Shown here one piece after another: positions 8,077-12,230 of a stretch of DNA of 12,230 nucleotides. Under the pieces are notes generated by a model, which was not told the origin of the DNA, did not search any database, and worked only from the letters and a program-made list of their open reading frames with translations. The number at the start of each line of letters is the position of its first letter. Positions within the stretch are counted from its first letter, which is position 1. The DNA is taken from NCBI GenBank assembly GCA_030067055.1, contig JASJAL010000231.1:1-12230 (forward strand), read 5' to 3'. Position numbers and translations under genes: made by a program. This stretch comes from Kiloniellales bacterium (GTDB taxonomy: Bacteria; Pseudomonadota; Alphaproteobacteria; Kiloniellales; JAKSBE01).

Positions 8077-10791
8077 TTATACTTTGGCGTCTGTCTGTAG
8101 CGACAGGGTGACCCGGACGATGCTGGGTTCGTCCGGGTCGTTGCGCCGGGTGAAGCCGAGAATCTCGCAAAGCTTCAGCATCGTGCGGTTTTCGCGCAGC
8201 ACATCGCCGAAGAGCTCCTTGATCCCGCGTTTCCGGGCGTAGGCGATGATCCGGCGCATCAGCAGCATGCCGAGCCCCTGGCCGGTCATCTCGCCGCCGA
8301 TGATGATGGCGTACTCGGCGCGCTCGTTGTCGGGATCGGCGCTCATCCGCACGACGCCGTAGACCTCGGTCTGGCCGGGGATGCCCGCTTCGGTCAGGAC
8401 CAGGGCCATCTCGCGGTCGTAGTCGATCTGGGTCGCGCGGGCGAGGGCCTCGTGCGACATGGCCCGCATCGGCACGAAGAAGCGCAACCGGATCTCCTCC
8501 GGCGTCAACTTGGCGAAGGCACGCTGGAAGGCCGGCTCGTCCTCCGGTACCACCGGGCGCAGCAGAAGCCGGCGCTCGTCGGCCAGCGGAATCTCTTCCT
8601 CCAGTTCGGAAGGGTAGGGCCGGATTGCCAGGCGGCTCTTGTTCTCGCCTTCGCCCGGCTCGACCCGGAGGCGGGCGTCCAGGGCCATCACCCCGTATTC
8701 GTCGGCCAGAAGCGGGTTGATATCGAGCTCGGCGACGCTCTCCAGGTCGACGACGAGCTGCGACAGCTTGATCAGCGTGAAGGCAATGGCGTCGAGATTG
8801 GTCGACGGCAGCCCGCGGTAGCCCTGCAGCAGCCGGTAGATTCGCGTCCGGGCCATGAGTTCGCGTGCCAGCTTCATGTTGAGCGGCGGCAAGGCCAGCG
8901 CCTTGTCGTCGATCAACTCGACCCCGGTGCCGCCTTCGCCGAAGAGCAGCACGGGGCCGAACTGGCGATCGTTGACGACCCCCATGATCAGCTCGTAGGC
9001 GCCGGGTCGTCGGATCATTGGCTGCACGGTGAAGCCATCGATGCGCGCCTCCGGCTGCTTCTCGGCAACCCGGGCGACCATGGCCGCTGCCGCCTCGGCG
9101 ACGCTGCCGGGGCCGCGAAGGTCGAGCGCGACGCCGCCGACGTCGGTCTTGTGGGTGATGTCGCGCGACAGGATCTTCAGCGCCACCGAGCCACCAAACT
9201 CGGCAGCCACCGCGGCCGCCGCCTCGGGGGTCTCGGCGACCCGCGTTGCGGTCACCGGGATGTCGTAGGCCGCCAGCACCTGCTTTGCCTCGGGCTCGGT
9301 CAGCCAGTCGCGTCCGTCTGCCTGGGCACCCGCGATCACCGCCTGCGCCGCCTCACGGTCCGGCGTGAAGCCCGTCGGGATCGAAGGCGGAGTCTGCATC
9401 AGCTCCGCCTGATTGCGGCTGTAAGTGAACAGCTCGGTGAAGGCGCCGACCGCCTTCTGCGGCGTCTCGTAGGTCGGGACCGAGTGCTCGGCGAAAAGCC
9501 GCCGGGACTCCAGAGCGGAATCGTCGCCGACCCAGCTGGTCAGGATCGGCAGCTTCTTGGTGGATTGGATGGCCTCGATCACGGCCTGAGCGGCCTCTGT
9601 GGAGGAGGCGACCGCCGTCGGGCAGTTGAGGACCAGCAGGCCGTCGATGCCGCTCTCCTTGCGGCTTGCTGCTTGGACCAGGATCTCCAGTGCCTTGGCA
9701 TAGCGCGCGCCGTCCGCGTCGCCGATGATGTCGACCGGGTTGTCGTGCGACCAGGTTGGAGGCAGGACGGCATCCAGCTCTGCGATGACCTCCGGGCTCA
9801 ACTCGGCGAGTTGGCCGCCGTAGTCGATCAGCGCATCGGTCGCCAGGACACCGAAGCCGCCGCCATTGGTCAGGATGGCCAGGCGTTTGCCTTCGGGCAG
9901 GCGGGCCTTGCCGAGGGTTTCAACCGCGTCGAAGAGCTCATCCAGGTTCATCACCCGCAGCATGCCGGCGCGCCGGAAGGCGGCGTCGTAGACCTCGTCG
10001 GCGCCGGCCAGCGCCCCGGTATGGGACGCCGCCGCCTTTGCCCCCTCGGCGTGGCGGCCCGCCTTGACCACGATGACCGCCTTGCTGCGGGCCGCGGCGC
10101 GGGCGGCCGACATGAACTTCCGGGCGTCGCTGATCGCCTCGATGTAGAGCAGGATGGAGCGGGTGTAGATGTCGTTGGCCAGGTAGTCGAGCATGTCGCC
10201 GAAATCGACGTCGGACATGTCGCCCAGCGAAACCACGTGGGAGAAGCCGATCCCTCGGCTGCTCGCCCAATCGACCACCGAGGAAACCACCGCACCCGAC
10301 TGGGCGACGAAGGCGAGGCGACCGGCCCCGGGCTCGCGTGCGGCGAAGCTGGCGTTGAGCCCCAGGCTCGGCACCATGATGCCGAGGCAGTTCGGCCCCG
10401 CGATCCGCATCAGATGTGGGCGCGCCGCATTCAGCATCTCCTGGCGTAGGCCGGCGCCTTCGGCCCCGACGCGCCGTCCGAAGCCAGCCGAGACGACCAC
10501 GGCCGCCTTGGTGCCGCGTGCGCCGAGTTCGTCGATCAGGCCCGGAACCGCGGCGGGCGGCGTCGCGATCACCGCCAGATCCGGCGCCTGGGGAAGATCG
10601 GCGACGCTACGAAGGACGGGAACGCCTTCGACTTCCTCGTGCTTCGGGTGGACGGGATAGATCTGAAGATCGCCGTCGCGGTTCAGCAGATTGCGGGCCA
10701 GGATCGCGCCGACCGAGCCTGGCCGCTGGCTGGCGCCGATCAAGGCGATCGACTTCGGCTTGAAGAGGAAATCGAGATTTCGGATCGTCAT
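8077..10791 (-). CDS. pat: NDP-forming acyl-CoA synthetase/GNAT fusion (Pat/YfiQ-family protein lysine acetyltransferase)
   Basis: A 904-residue cytoplasmic protein. Domains in order: CoA-binding (about 1-140, [10 protein letters not shown]), succinyl-CoA-ligase-like flavodoxin domains (about 145-460), ATP-grasp (about 490-715, [27 protein letters not shown]) and a C-terminal GNAT domain (about 735-900) with acetyl-CoA loop GQGLGMLL (837-844) and probable catalytic Glu826 in AEYAIII, matching Glu809 of the Salmonella/E. coli proteins. Pat acetylates the active-site lysine of AMP-forming CoA ligases, switching them off. His257 (SHTGALAG) and Glu218, catalytic in archaeal ADP-forming acetyl-CoA synthetases, are both kept; E. 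coli PatZ, as I recall, has Asn at the His position, so this protein may also retain ligase chemistry. The ATG at 10791 has GGAG about 10 bp upstream. It is divergent from an acetyl-CoA synthetase gene, its likely substrate. Length agrees with the family (E. coli 886). Confidence 0.88.
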   Translation of the reverse strand: MTIRNLDFLFKPKSIALIGASQRPGSVGAILARNLLNRDGDLQIYPVHPKHEEVEGVPVLRSVADLPQAPDLAVIATPPAAVPGLIDELGARGTKAAVVVSAGFGRRVGAEGAGLRQEMLNAARPHLMRIAGPNCLGIMVPSLGLNASFAAREPGAGRLAFVAQSGAVVSSVVDWASSRGIGFSHVVSLGDMSDVDFGDMLDYLANDIYTRSILLYIEAISDARKFMSAARAAARSKAVIVVKAGRHAEGAKAAASHTGALAGADEVYDAAFRRAGMLRVMNLDELFDAVETLGKARLPEGKRLAILTNGGGFGVLATDALIDYGGQLAELSPEVIAELDAVLPPTWSHDNPVDIIGDADGARYAKALEILVQAASRKESGIDGLLVLNCPTAVASSTEAAQAVIEAIQSTKKLPILTSWVGDDSALESRRLFAEHSVPTYETPQKAVGAFTELFTYSRNQAELMQTPPSIPTGFTPDREAAQAVIAGAQADGRDWLTEPEAKQVLAAYDIPVTATRVAETPEAAAAVAAEFGGSVALKILSRDITHKTDVGGVALDLRGPGSVAEAAAAMVARVAEKQPEARIDGFTVQPMIRRPGAYELIMGVVNDRQFGPVLLFGEGGTGVELIDDKALALPPLNMKLARELMARTRIYRLLQGYRGLPSTNLDAIAFTLIKLSQLVVDLESVAELDINPLLADEYGVMALDARLRVEPGEGENKSRLAIRPYPSELEEEIPLADERRLLLRPVVPEDEPAFQRAFAKLTPEEIRLRFFVPMRAMSHEALARATQIDYDREMALVLTEAGIPGQTEVYGVVRMSADPDNERAEYAIIIGGEMTGQGLGMLLMRRIIAYARKRGIKELFGDVLRENRTMLKLCEILGFTRRNDPDEPSIVRVTLSLQTDAKV

Positions 10792-10821
10792 GACGGCGCG
10801 GCTCCGGATCCACTTTGTTGT

Positions 10822-10845
10822 ACCGCAGGGTTGCGGTCCGCGGAC
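10822..10845. promoter_or_regulatory. Inverted repeat ACCGCA/TGCGGT and adjacent GTCCGCGGAC palindrome in pat leader
   Basis: ACCGCA (10822-10827) and TGCGGT (10832-10837) form a perfect 6-bp inverted repeat with a 4-bp spacer. A 10-bp self-complementary GTCCGCGGAC (10836-10845) overlaps its right edge. Both lie 31-54 bp upstream of the acetyltransferase start, in the leader of that leftward gene. They could be a binding site or an mRNA hairpin; short GC-rich palindromes also arise by chance. Confidence 0.3.
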
Positions 10846-10901
10846 TGCGCGAGATCAAAGCGCATTCCCTGGGTGCAGCCTAATTGCCTTGTTTCCAACT
10901 C

Positions 10902-10922
10902 GGCAATGAAGCTTTCATTGCC
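10902..10922. promoter_or_regulatory. Perfect inverted repeat GGCAATGAA-N3-TTCATTGCC, candidate operator upstream of acetyl-CoA synthetase
   Basis: Arms GGCAATGAA (10902-10910) and TTCATTGCC (10914-10922) are exact reverse complements around the spacer GCT, 25 bp before the acetyl-CoA synthetase ATG. A further half-site ATTGCC lies at 10883-10888. The A/T-rich arms, tight spacing and position near the start of the gene fit a repressor site covering the promoter or early transcript. The regulator is unknown and not in the window. Confidence 0.5.
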
Positions 10923-10947
10923 AAGGGCGAAGGACCGGGAGTCGTCG

Positions 10948-12230
<1,283 letters not shown>

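Noticed and set aside
8452..10449. Plus-strand ORF of 665 codons opposite the acetyltransferase gene
   Set aside because: It is antisense to a clearly conserved 904-residue protein; its Arg/Gly/Asp/His-rich product has no recognisable domain, as expected for a GC-rich shadow frame.

Overview
The window is high-GC DNA with dense, mostly well-recognised genes. Codon use is strongly G/C at third positions. It carries two short palindromic elements of the type that litter alphaproteobacterial genomes; one gives the familiar spurious peptides VIAGLDPAIH and MDCRIKSGND. The closest matches by eye to the gene types (a SYLF lipoprotein, a class II-like cytochrome c, a large Pat-type protein acetyltransferase next to an acetyl-CoA synthetase) suggest an alphaproteobacterium, possibly in Rhodospirillales or a relative. 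That placement is an inference, not a measurement.

Region 1 (1-5185) looks like a catabolic cluster for sugar acids or other small hydroxy acids, in two divergent arms. Leftward run a NAD-dependent epimerase-family dehydrogenase resembling D-erythronate dehydrogenase (denD type, 1130-2116) and an IlvD/Edd-family sugar-acid dehydratase cut by the window edge (1-931). Rightward run a D-isomer 2-hydroxyacid dehydrogenase of the glyoxylate/hydroxypyruvate reductase type (2225-3172), a fumarylacetoacetate-hydrolase-family enzyme (3203-4048) and a beta-hydroxyacid dehydrogenase (4211-5185). The last has two odd features: a histone-like Lys/Ala tail, and a GRT substrate loop like that of sulfolactaldehyde reductase YihU in place of the usual SGG. 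Dehydratase, dehydrogenase and diketo-acid hydrolase together are the parts of a non-phosphorylative sugar-acid pathway that ends in pyruvate plus a two- or three-carbon fragment. The reductases could handle that fragment. The exact substrate cannot be read from the sequence. The 108-bp divergent spacer holds a GTATAC-centred palindrome that could be a GntR-type operator.

Region 2 (5186-8076) holds four small, apparently unlinked genes: a SYLF-domain lipoprotein (+), a secreted cytochrome c with a C-terminal CxxCH (-), a glutathione S-transferase (+) and an unrecognised membrane-anchored protein (-).

Region 3 (8077-12230) pairs a 904-residue NDP-forming acyl-CoA synthetase/GNAT fusion (Pat/YfiQ family lysine acetyltransferase, -) with a divergent AMP-forming acetyl-CoA synthetase (+, cut by the right edge). 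AMP-forming CoA ligases are the classic Pat substrates, so enzyme and modifier appear to be neighbours sharing one 156-bp regulatory region that contains two clear inverted repeats. Unlike the E. coli protein as I remember it, this Pat homologue keeps the catalytic His of the ligase domain. No rRNA, tRNA, CRISPR array, transposase or phage gene was seen.
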